From positions 1,138,501-1,202,500 of the forward strand of contig JAPFFF010000037.1 of the NCBI GenBank assembly GCA_039105265.1: a stretch of DNA of 64,000 nt. The letters are read 5' to 3'. The position numbers and the translations under genes are program-made. The notes beneath the pieces were generated by a model. That model was not told the origin of the DNA and ran no database searches. It was given only the letters and a program-made list of their open reading frames with translations. Each line of letters starts with the position of its first letter. Position 1 is the stretch's first letter. The stretch comes from Tritrichomonas musculus (lineage: Eukaryota; Parabasalia; Tritrichomonadida; Tritrichomonadidae). This document shows positions 47,259 through 56,167 of this stretch, in pieces.

Positions 47259-50186
47259 CTAAACAAAGCTAAGTTGGTCAGAATTACTTATTATTAATGA
47301 TATAGTTAATGGGTCTTCAACATACTTGTCAATGATTTTTGTATCTTCCTTCAAATGATAATATATATTACCGCCTGTCCACTTTGATTCGGACGAAGTC
47401 CTTAGGGAACTTTGTTCCCGTTCAGTTAATCCTTGATATTCAATTAATTCTTTCTTTAAACAGTAATTTAGCCCAAAGAATTTACTATCAACGAACTCGA
47501 ATGGCTGATTATTGGCTAATGCCTTAAATTCATCACTATCATGACTATATCCGAAATCAATGTACCAATATTTGATTCCATGAATAAGTTCAACACCAAA
47601 ATCTTCAGGTTCATATATGAATATTAATGGAGAACGATAAAGTTGAAATCCATTATCAGCAATCAATTCTTTGCATTTAATAACATTCTCAGTCTTGATA
47701 TTAGTTTTGTCATAAATAATGTCTATCATTAATTCACCTCGTAATAGTAATTCTTGAAGATTAACAGATCGACTAGACATTAATCCTGGTTGTTCATGAT
47801 TACTTAAGTATTCAACCGTATAATATTTACTTGATGCTTTAATTTTATCACTTCTGATTGGTGTAACAATTGAATTTGATTGGTCAAATGTTATGAAAAC
47901 GTTATATGAAACAATTGGTTTTATAACATGATTGTATCCAAATACAAACAATATTTCATCTCCTAATGCTTCATGATGTCGTTCATAATTGTAATGAAAT
48001 ACTGGTCCATCAAAACATGAATCATCAAATATTTCCCGATCATAATTAAATACTTCTTTAGCATCAACATGATATTCAATTAATAGTTTACTTGTGTCAT
48101 TTTTGTGATGAACAACAATGAAAGCCAATGGATACATTTCTGCTGGAATTTCATTACCAAATTGATCCATCATATCATTAAAGTTCACATCCCATCCTTC
48201 AGAGTTTTTAATAAATATTGTTGGATAATCAGATGATTTATAATGTCCTGGCTCTGGTGACGGATCTGGTCCTGGATCATTTATCTCTTTAATGTATGGG
48301 ATTGTATATGAAGGATTACCACCACAATTCTTGAAATTCTTGAATGTATAAGTTCTATAATCAAAATCTTCAGACATCATATGAAATACAACTTTGACTT
48401 CATCCTTGAATAGCTCTTTGTGTTGTTCATAATTGAAATGAACAATTGAATTTGGTAAATCAATGCATTCAACTGGTAAATCTGTTCCATGAATAGCAAA
48501 TTTCCCCTTTCCATCACTAATGAATGCTGCTAATACCTTATTATCTTTGTCATTAATTCTAATTTCATAACCTTCACAATATAGAAAATTTGGATCAATT
48601 ACTTCTGCTATATGCTTAATGTCGAAATCACAGCCAACAGAATTGAATGAAACTAAATCTTTAGGTATATCTTCATTAACATTGATGAATGATGAATTAG
48701 TAAGTTGATCAAATCCTGAACTTTCGATGTCACATGTATATAAATCATCAATGTTAACTCTACAAATGACTGAATCAATTGGCTTACCATTTTTGTCTGT
48801 AATCCTATTTGGTAAATGAATTCGAAGGAAATCTGCATCTGATGATAAATTAAGTTCTTCAGGGATGTCTGTAATTGTGAGTAAATAGTTATCAATTTCT
48901 TCTTCATCATCATTAGACCTTGAGCTTGAGCTCTGGTTTACTAAACCTTGGTCTGGCGAAGCCTCATCATTGTTTTGATCTTTAACATGAATGACTTCTT
49001 GATTAATTGATTTATTAAAATCGATTTCATAATCTGGGTTCATTCCTAATGATTGAGTAAAGAAGCCGCTGTTTCTAATCGCATTCTTTGGTCTAGCTTC
49101 AACCACACATAATCTTATATCTTGTTTTGATGAATCTGTTGAAACATTTTGTAATTGAAGAGTTCCATCAGGATTTGCTGCTGAATCTCGAATGTCAAAC
49201 CAATCTTTGTTGATCATAATTTTATTGTTTGAGATTGATATACCTTCACCTGCTGTATATGATGAATCACCACTATTAATTACTTCTAATTGATTACTTG
49301 CGTTAACTTTAAGAGTTGAACCATCAACATTAACATTAAATTTGTTATCTTGATTTAATGAAAGAGCTGATCCAGCAGTATATGTTGGTATAGTTGGTTG
49401 TGGAACATTAAGAACACCATCTTCACATTTAATTGTTGTACCATCAACACGTGCTTTAATGATTGCATTAACGTTTGGCATTTTGCCGGAGCTTTGCTCT
49501 TCAATTTCAATTCCATCACCAGCAGAATATGTTTTACATTCATTAATGACGGTTAATTGATTCTGATCATTAATTTTAATTGTTGAATTATCAATTGAGA
49601 CATCAAATTTGTTATCTGGATTTAATGTAAGACCTTTTCCTGCAGTATATGATGGAATAATTGGTTGAGGAACGGTTAATTGATTCTGTTCATTAACTTT
49701 AATTGTTGAATTATCAACATTAACGTCAAATTTGTTATCTGTATTTAATGCAAGAGCTGATCCAGCAGTATATGTTGGTATAGTTGGTTGCGGAACTGTT
49801 AATTGATTTTGTTCATTAATTTTAATTGTTGATGAATCAACATTAACGTCAAAAGAGTCTGTATTTAATGTTAATGCATTACCTGCTTTATATTCTTTAC
49901 CAGTTCCGCCTCCATTAATAACTTCTAATTGATTTTTGTCATTAACTTTAATTGTTGAACCATCAACGTTTGCATTAATTTGATCATTAATTATTTGAAT
50001 TCCTTTTCCTCCTTTGTAATCAATACCACCTCCTCCACTTGATCCAGAATTAACAACGGATAGACATCCTTCATTATTGAGGCATAATGTTGAATCATAC
50101 TTGACAGATATCATTCTATCCTCAAGTGATATTGCATGACCTGGTTTGTAATCAGTATTTTCATCGACGTTTTGTTTTGAATACAT
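47259..50186 (-). CDS. outer Polinton fiber-like gene, N-terminal part with adenovirus-fiber-like shaft repeats
   Basis: A 975-residue frame. Residues about 10-320 consist of six to seven repeats of about 35-40 residues of the form YTAGxALxLNxDNKFDVNVD followed by xSTIKVNEQNQLTVPQP. These closely resemble the shaft repeats of adenovirus fibers and phage tail fibers (alternating G-x-G-L/I, V-x-V and Q-L-x-V strands). Beta-rich domains follow, and the C-terminal part (GELMIDIIYDKTNIKTENVI ... KWTGGNI) is collinear with the inner fiber protein. It is probably a receptor-binding fiber. Three double hairpins lie within the frame (47391-47419, 48922-48947, 49477-49499). With 44439-47162 it seems to be one gene with about one break. 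Confidence 0.65.
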   Translation of the reverse strand: MYSKQNVDENTDYKPGHAISLEDRMISVKYDSTLCLNNEGCLSVVNSGSSGGGGIDYKGGKGIQIINDQINANVDGSTIKVNDKNQLEVINGGGTGKEYKAGNALTLNTDSFDVNVDSSTIKINEQNQLTVPQPTIPTYTAGSALALNTDNKFDVNVDNSTIKVNEQNQLTVPQPIIPSYTAGKGLTLNPDNKFDVSIDNSTIKINDQNQLTVINECKTYSAGDGIEIEEQSSGKMPNVNAIIKARVDGTTIKCEDGVLNVPQPTIPTYTAGSALSLNQDNKFNVNVDGSTLKVNASNQLEVINSGDSSYTAGEGISISNNKIMINKDWFDIRDSAANPDGTLQLQNVSTDSSKQDIRLCVVEARPKNAIRNSGFFTQSLGMNPDYEIDFNKSINQEVIHVKDQNNDEASPDQGLVNQSSSSRSNDDEEEIDNYLLTITDIPEELNLSSDADFLRIHLPNRITDKNGKPIDSVICRVNIDDLYTCDIESSGFDQLTNSSFINVNEDIPKDLVSFNSVGCDFDIKHIAEVIDPNFLYCEGYEIRINDKDNKVLAAFISDGKGKFAIHGTDLPVECIDLPNSIVHFNYEQHKELFKDEVKVVFHMMSEDFDYRTYTFKNFKNCGGNPSYTIPYIKEINDPGPDPSPEPGHYKSSDYPTIFIKNSEGWDVNFNDMMDQFGNEIPAEMYPLAFIVVHHKNDTSKLLIEYHVDAKEVFNYDREIFDDSCFDGPVFHYNYERHHEALGDEILFVFGYNHVIKPIVSYNVFITFDQSNSIVTPIRSDKIKASSKYYTVEYLSNHEQPGLMSSRSVNLQELLLRGELMIDIIYDKTNIKTENVIKCKELIADNGFQLYRSPLIFIYEPEDFGVELIHGIKYWYIDFGYSHDSDEFKALANNQPFEFVDSKFFGLNYCLKKELIEYQGLTEREQSSLRTSSESKWTGGNIYYHLKEDTKIIDKYVEDPLTISLIISNSDQLSFV
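47391..47419. repeat. double hairpin GGAC-GAA-GTCC / GGGAA-CTTTG-TTCCC
   Basis: Two perfect hairpins three bases apart inside the fiber frame, encoding a Ser/Arg-rich stretch (REQSSLRTSSE). Confidence 0.7.
48922..48947. repeat. double hairpin GAGC-TTGA-GCTC / GGTTT-ACT-AAACC
   Basis: Two perfect hairpins one base apart inside the fiber frame, encoding LVNQSSSSR. A third small one (GGC-GAA-GCC) follows at about 48955. Confidence 0.7.
49477..49499. repeat. double hairpin GGCA-TTT-TGCC / GAGC-TTT-GCTC
   Basis: Two hairpins with loops of T, one base apart, inside the fiber shaft region (EEQSSGKMP). Confidence 0.65.
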
Positions 50187-50228
50187 CTTTTAAATCAGGT
50201 AAAAAATAATTTTTATAATAATTATAAA

Positions 50229-50588
50229 ATGTCTGTTGTAAAAACTTATTATTATGTACAAGGTGCAGGATTGAGCCCAACAAAATATTATGAAAGAAAA
50301 TTTCCTCATCAATTCATAATAAGTCGGAACCCTAAGTTTATTCATGTTATTCATTGTAGATGCTTATTTAGTGATTCTATTGTAGGCGATATTATGTTAC
50401 ATTGTTCATTCATAGAAAGAGATAATTATTTAGATTCGTTTGTGTGCTTTACCAACACTATATTAACTAAATACAAAAAGTATGAAGTGACGAAACCTAA
50501 AGATACATTCAAGATATGGTTTACTGACTTAAATGGTAATCTTATTAATGTTCAACAGTTTGTATTAGAGCTAATGTTAGAGTTTTGA
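50229..50588 (+). CDS. outer Polinton small structural-type protein, 119 residues
   Basis: An intact frame divergent from the fiber gene. It is beta-rich by pattern, with the C-terminus FKIWFTDLNGNLINVQQFVL then ELMLEF, a strand-turn-strand signature also seen at the ends of the inner proteins at 17187-17933 and 36974-37933. A single-jelly-roll minor capsid or fiber-head-like protein is possible. The family is not certain. Confidence 0.5.
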   Translation: MSVVKTYYYVQGAGLSPTKYYERKFPHQFIISRNPKFIHVIHCRCLFSDSIVGDIMLHCSFIERDNYLDSFVCFTNTILTKYKKYEVTKPKDTFKIWFTDLNGNLINVQQFVLELMLEF

Positions 50589-50615
50589 AGTAAAAATGAA
50601 TGATTAAAAATGACT

Positions 50616-50739
50616 GAAAACATTAATATTTTTGCTTTCCGTAAGTGTGGACCAAGTGGACCATGTGGACCGTGTCCAACAAATTATAGATTTTTAAGGG
50701 TCACACGGCAATTGGGCACAAATTTTAGACAAAAATAAT
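50616..50739. repeat. left inverted repeat bracketing the primase-helicase gene
   Basis: About 124 bases just downstream of the helicase stop, matching the reverse complement of 53334-53462 with few differences. It contains three tandem GGACC-type nonamers (GTGGACCAA GTGGACCAT GTGGACCGT) and a GGGTCACACGGCAATTGGGC core. Confidence 0.8.
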
Positions 50740-50746
50740 GTCAAAT

Positions 50747-53014
50747 TTACTCATCTTCACTAAATTCTTCATCTTCTTCTTCAACATTCTCTGTTTGACG
50801 ATATAAACCTTTACATTCATCTTTTAATATATAATGCCATACACGTTTTCCATCAATTGTAATTCGTTTCCGATCGCATTTATCTTTAATCGTTAATTGA
50901 AAGTTTTTGTCTTTCATATCTGCTGGTTTACATACCAGTGCATCTGAACAAATCATGCCTTTAACTAATGAATCGTAATGGTCGTTTATCCATACATCAA
51001 TAGGAGATTTAGACGCTTCAATTAAATCTTGTTTTGCTTCAGTCATCGGAATCTTTCGAACGTTAAAGTTTGATAAATCATAAGACATGAAGAATGTAAA
51101 TAGATTATCATAAAAGTCTTTATTAAAAGAATCATGAATTTGTTTAAAATATGAATCATTACCTTTATATTTACCGTTGCATTGAAGAACTACATATCTT
51201 CTATCACCGATTTCTATTTTTACTGGATAAGCGTTATTGGTAACGAAAATGAAATTAGCTACGTTTTGAGCTGTTCTCCTTGGTTGATTCTTTTCATTAA
51301 TTCTTATAGTATCATCAGTAATTATTGATTTCAAAGCGTTAAAGTTTGCCATTCTATCATCACCACAATTCTTTACTTCATTTAATACAATTAACATTTT
51401 GCTTTCAACAATTGAGTTAAAATTACCTGTCAATTCTGATATATCAGTAACGTTTTTGCATGAATAACCAACCAATAACTCACTAATAACGTCTGTAAAT
51501 GTATTCTTGCCAATGCCTTGTAAGCCTTTCAAAATTAATGCTGTTTCGTTTTTGACTCCAGGGTTTTGAATCATTAATGAAATCCAACCTATTACGTATT
51601 TATACAATTCATCATTGTTTGAACAAATGACTTCTTTTATAAGATTCAAGAATGAATCAATAACGTTACGGTTAATCTTTTCAAGAATGTTGTATTTATA
51701 ACCTTGAAACACCGAAAAAAGGTCTTTATCTGTTGTGTTAAACATCACGCCTTTAATCATAAATTTTGCCGAATTTTCATCTAATATATTCCATGCAGTT
51801 TTCATTTTGTTATCTTCTTTCCATAATTTTATAGATTTTAACATCTCCCTCATATTCGTTTGAGTTACAAACGTTAATGTATGTCTTTTTGCATGAATGT
51901 CATAAATTTTCTTTACATACATAACTGTTTCTGCATCAATCTTTCTTATAACTTTCGACAAATCCTCTATGACTTGAAATTTATTTTGGTATTTATGTTT
52001 ATCTGCTTTTTGAATCATTGATGTTAATGTAAAATCATCTCTCATGTCGATTTCATAAAATTTTTGTTCTTGTTTCTGAAGTAATGGTTTTATAACTTCA
52101 TCAAAATACGGTTGATTGTATAGTTTTAATATCTTCACCAACACAAACGGATTTGTTGACAAATGGGCATATCTTGCTTTAGCGTTCTCAAAATTACTTT
52201 TTGCATTTCCCGTTAAATTACAGCATTCATAAACGATTTCGTATGCTTGTTCTATGAATTTTTGAGGTAATGAATTAATGCCTTGGAATAACGTAAATAA
52301 AGTAACTTCTTTATCTAATTTCATATTTCCACCATCATTATGAATTTCAATGTTATCGAATCCTTCAATAATTGCTTGCGCTAATTCATCTGTTATTACT
52401 TCATCAACATTCTCTTTAATGATCTGTGTAATTTCTTCATTTTGTTCAATCGTTAATTTAATATCTAAATCTTTCAATACATCATTAACTGAACGTTTCA
52501 GTACTGAATCATAACTTCCTCTAATGAATGAATAAGTCGATATTGGGGATTTATGATTTTTACGTACTTTAGAATCAGCCATCACAACTAATGAACGTTT
52601 AAATTCATCTTTACAATTCATTAAATCAATATCAAAATCTTCGCATGAATAACATTTAATCATTCTATTTGATGTAGGGAAGAATAAATCAGTGTTAACG
52701 TAAATGTGTAAACCTCCTGATGCTGTTTTAACGACTACATCATCATATGATAAAACATTTAACACATTCTTCCTTACCATTTCTTTCTTTTCATCATCAT
52801 ATCCTTTGTTAATATCTACATCAATGATAGATAAATTTTTAATTTTATTACCTAATAAAGCTCTGCCAGTTATTCTTGTACCTCTTCCGCCATCGTGTTT
52901 TTCATAATTGGTCAAATCAACTGTATTTGAACCAATACGTTCATTAAGTGTTTTGTTTTCTGATTCAACTAATGATTCAGCTAATTGTTCAACAAATTGT
53001 TCGTTGCTTCTCAT
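50747..53014 (-). CDS. outer Polinton primase-superfamily 3 helicase
   Basis: A 755-residue intact frame. The N-terminal domain (about 40-160) resembles a primase-polymerase fold: GRALLGNKIKNLSIIDVDIN and TASGGLHIYVNTD fit the DxD and SxH-type signatures. Near 490-610 is a superfamily 3 helicase of the D5 kind: Walker A GLQGIGKNTF, Walker B KMLIVLNEV, and the motif C region NFIFVTNNAYP followed by GDRRYV. The C-terminus is acidic (EEEDEEFSEDE). Such proteins unwind and prime replication forks in large DNA viruses and virophages. The inner element lacks the gene, and here it sits between inverted repeats, so it may be an acquired module. Confidence 0.88.
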   Translation of the reverse strand: MRSNEQFVEQLAESLVESENKTLNERIGSNTVDLTNYEKHDGGRGTRITGRALLGNKIKNLSIIDVDINKGYDDEKKEMVRKNVLNVLSYDDVVVKTASGGLHIYVNTDLFFPTSNRMIKCYSCEDFDIDLMNCKDEFKRSLVVMADSKVRKNHKSPISTYSFIRGSYDSVLKRSVNDVLKDLDIKLTIEQNEEITQIIKENVDEVITDELAQAIIEGFDNIEIHNDGGNMKLDKEVTLFTLFQGINSLPQKFIEQAYEIVYECCNLTGNAKSNFENAKARYAHLSTNPFVLVKILKLYNQPYFDEVIKPLLQKQEQKFYEIDMRDDFTLTSMIQKADKHKYQNKFQVIEDLSKVIRKIDAETVMYVKKIYDIHAKRHTLTFVTQTNMREMLKSIKLWKEDNKMKTAWNILDENSAKFMIKGVMFNTTDKDLFSVFQGYKYNILEKINRNVIDSFLNLIKEVICSNNDELYKYVIGWISLMIQNPGVKNETALILKGLQGIGKNTFTDVISELLVGYSCKNVTDISELTGNFNSIVESKMLIVLNEVKNCGDDRMANFNALKSIITDDTIRINEKNQPRRTAQNVANFIFVTNNAYPVKIEIGDRRYVVLQCNGKYKGNDSYFKQIHDSFNKDFYDNLFTFFMSYDLSNFNVRKIPMTEAKQDLIEASKSPIDVWINDHYDSLVKGMICSDALVCKPADMKDKNFQLTIKDKCDRKRITIDGKRVWHYILKDECKGLYRQTENVEEEDEEFSEDE

Positions 53015-53084
53015 TGCCCTTTTATTAGAAAATAAAAAATTAAATTTATTTTTAAAACTAGCTTAGTTTTATTTTTGGATTTTT

Positions 53085-53462
53085 GTTTAAAATTTGTGCC
53101 CAATTGCCGTGTGCCCCTTAAAATTTCTACAATTTGTTGGACACAGTCCACCCGGTCCACTTGGTCCATAACGAAAAAATAAATTTTTTCATTAAAATTT
53201 GTTGTCGTTTCTGTCTAAAATTTGTTGTTCAAATGTTCACTGTCCACTATTTCTAAAACTAATTTCGTAACCCGGGTTACCTGGACTACCGGGTTACCAT
53301 CGAAAAATAAATTTTTTCATCAATTTCATGCATTTTTGTTTAAAATTTGTGCCTTTTTGCCTTGTGCCCCTTAAAAAATCTATAATTTGTTGGACACAGT
53401 CCACATGGTCCACTTGGTCCACACTTACGGAAAGCATAAATGTTAATGTTTTCAATGAAAAC
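53085..53462. repeat. triple repeat region upstream of the primase-helicase gene
   Basis: Three related units without a gene. Unit 1 (about 53085-53185) and unit 3 (about 53334-53462) both carry GTTTAAAATTTGTGCC, GTTGGACACAGTCCAC and CACTTGGTCCA. Unit 2 (about 53205-53320) has AACCCGGGTTACC and ACCGGGTTACC instead. The string AAAATAAATTTTTTCAT closes units 1 and 2. Unit 3 is the inverted partner of 50616-50739. The layout of repeats next to a primase-helicase gene suits a replication origin or recombination site (inference). Confidence 0.75.
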
Positions 53463-53502
53463 TAATGATAAAAATAATTTAAAAATTCATTGATTCCTTA
53501 AT

Positions 53503-55218
53503 TTAAAATAAGTGATCAGGAATATTTGTTCCATGATAAACGAGACCATTATTGGCATCTATTGTAAAGAATGTATCCTGACAAATCCAAAGTTCTGCTG
53601 GTGGCGGATGTTGGGTAGAATCAACAGTACCATCATCGTTAACAAGAAAGTTGTAATATGTGTCGTTAACACCTTTGAACATAGGTTTTCCTCTAAATGT
53701 AACAGGAACATTATTGTTTCCAAAATCGACACCATCAAATGTATATCCAGCGTTTGATCGTTCAAGTTGAAAATTGATTCCAAAGCTTGTTCCATCACTT
53801 CTGCAATTAGATCTACGTTTACCATAATCTAAACTTCCTTCAGTCATATCATTAAGTGGATCAGTAAATGAATTCTCGAATTCTTCAGTTGCTTCTAAAG
53901 ATCCATCAAGTTCATTAGCGACAAGTTGAAGTTGATAGAAACGTGACCCAATTGCTTGTAGTTCAGTGTCAGGAATGGCGTGTTTATTAACAAATAATTG
54001 AACATTTTCATACATGATATTATCGAAACATGTTGCATCATTTGAATGTTTAGGAAATACAACAGTGATATTTGTTACTGAATTAAGAGCTATATCAGTA
54101 GTTGTATCAATACCATTTGGACCAGCAGCGTTAGGAAAATGTCTACGATCAAGTGTTTGTGATGGAATAATAATTGGTTTTTGAAGAAGTTGTCGTAATT
54201 GTTCCATTACATGAGGTTTAACACCAAATCCACCAATATTGGTTCTCATTTGTTCAACAATACAATTTGTGATAGAAAGAGTAACACTTGAAATGCCATA
54301 TGAATATGTTCCATCATCTTGAACCATTAATTTTCTTGTTTCTTTAAGACTAAGTGATTCTGGGTCATCACTCGAAGTTGATTTAGTGATTGAAGAGATG
54401 ATTCGAGCAGCATTACCACATTGAGTGAATTTATTTGTGATTCCATAATAGTCTGGTAACTTGACGGACATAACATCACCGTTCCATGTTTCCAAGGCAT
54501 CTTTAACTACAGATGGTGAAATTGGTGCCCAAACAAAAGCGTCAGTAGAAGTTTCAACCAATTCTTTTAATTCACCACATATTGCATTAGGGTATAACAT
54601 GAATGTTTGATATTTGAGTAAGTCAGTGTAAGGAATGACTAATTCCATAGTGTATGAATGCTCACGACCGTCAGCTAATTCAGAAAGTGGAATATAAATA
54701 CCACAAACTGATTCAGAAAATGATGAAACATTTTTCCATGTTGAATGACTGTATTTGGCAGTAGCTTTTTCAGAACGTGGTTTAAGACAATTATAAGCAA
54801 ATTGTTCACGAATAGCTTCACTTTGTGTGTTTTTACACATGATATTATTGCAGATGGAATCAAGTTTACTAAAGAATTCAGCAGAATTTTTGAGACCAAC
54901 GAAGACACGAATCAGTTTCTTAATATCATTATCGAATCCTGTTAATGTTTTATCAAGTTTGACATAAAGTTTGAGTTTGATGCTAATAAATGATTTCTCC
55001 ATTTGTGTAATTGGGAAGTTTTCAGTTGTGATATGTAGATATGATTTTGTACCAACTGGATGTGGACAGTTTGAATCAAAACATTCAAAAGTTTTCCAGT
55101 TAAAGTAATGATCTCCTCCATTTACTTGAACAAGATTAGCGACTTGATCTTGAAAGAATTTATACAAATCACCTTCAGCATTAGTTAGTCCTTTTGTTGC
55201 AGCGTTTGCGTATGTCAT
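53503..55218 (-). CDS. MCP: outer Polinton putative double-jelly-roll major capsid protein
   Basis: 571 residues, beta-rich, with no membrane segment. The block VFVGLKNSAEFFSKLDSICN and the following charged loop and strands align in layout with the WYGFKDARDAIEKYEIVANG region of the inner capsid protein, and the middle has the paired strand blocks expected of two jelly rolls (SYTMELVIPYTDLLKYQTF; NITVVFPKHSND). Size and gene neighbourhood (next to an amphipathic protein and the ATPase) fit a Polinton major capsid protein. The frame looks whole. The call is from pattern rather than clear sequence identity. Confidence 0.65.
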   Translation of the reverse strand: MTYANAATKGLTNAEGDLYKFFQDQVANLVQVNGGDHYFNWKTFECFDSNCPHPVGTKSYLHITTENFPITQMEKSFISIKLKLYVKLDKTLTGFDNDIKKLIRVFVGLKNSAEFFSKLDSICNNIMCKNTQSEAIREQFAYNCLKPRSEKATAKYSHSTWKNVSSFSESVCGIYIPLSELADGREHSYTMELVIPYTDLLKYQTFMLYPNAICGELKELVETSTDAFVWAPISPSVVKDALETWNGDVMSVKLPDYYGITNKFTQCGNAARIISSITKSTSSDDPESLSLKETRKLMVQDDGTYSYGISSVTLSITNCIVEQMRTNIGGFGVKPHVMEQLRQLLQKPIIIPSQTLDRRHFPNAAGPNGIDTTTDIALNSVTNITVVFPKHSNDATCFDNIMYENVQLFVNKHAIPDTELQAIGSRFYQLQLVANELDGSLEATEEFENSFTDPLNDMTEGSLDYGKRRSNCRSDGTSFGINFQLERSNAGYTFDGVDFGNNNVPVTFRGKPMFKGVNDTYYNFLVNDDGTVDSTQHPPPAELWICQDTFFTIDANNGLVYHGTNIPDHLF

Positions 55219-55286
55219 TTATGTATAAGAAAAAATAAAGAAATTATAATTTTAAATTTGTGATTTTTGTGATTATGAAATAAGTA

Positions 55287-55568
55287 ATGGCATTTGGAAG
55301 TTGGTTTAAAAATTTAGTTCAAGGAGCGAGTAAAATATTACGAAAAGTTGCACCTGTCACAAGAAAAATCATTGGGGGAATTCAAAAACTTGCACCAATT
55401 GTAGGTCCAGTTATTGGCGGAAGTGCTGGTAAATTAATAAGTGATGTTGGGAAATTTGCAGGAAAAGTTGAAAACGGATGGAATGCAGTCTCAAAATTAA
55501 ATGCAGATCCAAGGTACTTGGTGAGCAATAGCGACCGTTTCGCACAGCCTATGTTAAAGAATTCATGA
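55287..55568 (+). CDS. outer Polinton small amphipathic protein, 93 residues (MAFGSWFK family)
   Basis: It starts MAFGSWFKNLVQGASKILRK, the same first eight residues as the protein at 43423-43674, followed by glycine-rich hydrophobic helices (APIVGPVIGGSAGKLIS). Divergent from the capsid gene with a 68-base gap. Protein VI-like membrane-active minor capsid proteins have this character (inference). A double hairpin (55509-55543) lies in its last codons and another just after its stop (55569-55605). Confidence 0.5.
   Translation: MAFGSWFKNLVQGASKILRKVAPVTRKIIGGIQKLAPIVGPVIGGSAGKLISDVGKFAGKVENGWNAVSKLNADPRYLVSNSDRFAQPMLKNS
55509..55543. repeat. double hairpin CCAAG-GTA-CTTGG / GCGA-CCGTT-TCGC
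   Basis: Two hairpins nine bases apart in the 3' end of the 93-residue protein gene. Confidence 0.55.
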
Positions 55569-55605
55569 GTACGACCCGTAGGGTCTCAGGCTCGAAGAGC
55601 CGTAC
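55569..55605. repeat. double hairpin GACCC-GTA-GGGTC / GGCTC-GAA-GAGCC
   Basis: Two perfect five-pair hairpins with three-base loops, three bases apart, bounded by GTAC on each side so that the outer GTAC pair closes the whole. It lies immediately after the stop of the 93-residue gene. Its second stem (GGCTC/GAGCC) equals that of the 48-bp units at 14361-14828. Confidence 0.75.
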
Positions 55606-55821
55606 AATCGTTTCCGTATTTCTTCAGTTAATGGTGGGTCTATATTTAATGAAGGGGAAAGTTTAACAATACGAATGAGTAGATTTATGAATTCAATGAT
55701 TGTGAGACAACCGAGAAACAAATTTGATAGATTCATTTTAATAATTAATTTTTAATATTAACTAAAAATTTTTATTTTTGTTTTTAATTAAAGATATTTG
55801 ATCAGAAATATTTCATAATTC

Positions 55822-56163
55822 ATGGAATTACAAGTTATTGAACCTATTAAAAACTACTTAAAAGAGTTTCATTCACCAGAAGAGTTTAATGTATGGTACA
55901 TGAAAAATAAAGATGAAGTTGATAAGCTAACGACTCACAAATTAAACAAAATGTATAAAATTGATGATTATAGAATAACAAAAATAAAGGGTGTGTTGAT
56001 GTTGAAGAAAGACAGAGTTAAAAAATGTGACGAAGAACAAAAAGATAATAGTGGTGATATTGAAGCATTATACTCAGAAGTGAAAACATTAAAAGAAGCA
56101 TATTGTGAACTCAAGGATAAATTAAACCAACTGATAGAATTAGTGAATAAAAATATGATGTAA
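55822..56163 (+). CDS. outer Polinton hypothetical protein, 113 residues
   Basis: The N-terminal half is compact and charged (EFNVWYMKNKDEVDKLTTHKLN then YRITKIKGVLMLKK), and the C-terminal 45 residues form a heptad-rich coiled coil (IEALYSEVKTLKEAYCELKDKLNQL). It probably oligomerises. It converges with the ATPase gene, with only four bases between the two stops. The family is not recognised. Confidence 0.55.
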   Translation: MELQVIEPIKNYLKEFHSPEEFNVWYMKNKDEVDKLTTHKLNKMYKIDDYRITKIKGVLMLKKDRVKKCDEEQKDNSGDIEALYSEVKTLKEAYCELKDKLNQLIELVNKNMM

Positions 56164-56167
56164 TAAT

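Noticed and set aside
53085-53462. LTRs of a retroelement around the helicase gene
   Set aside because: The outer copies are inverted, not direct, and no reverse transcriptase or gag-like frame lies between them.
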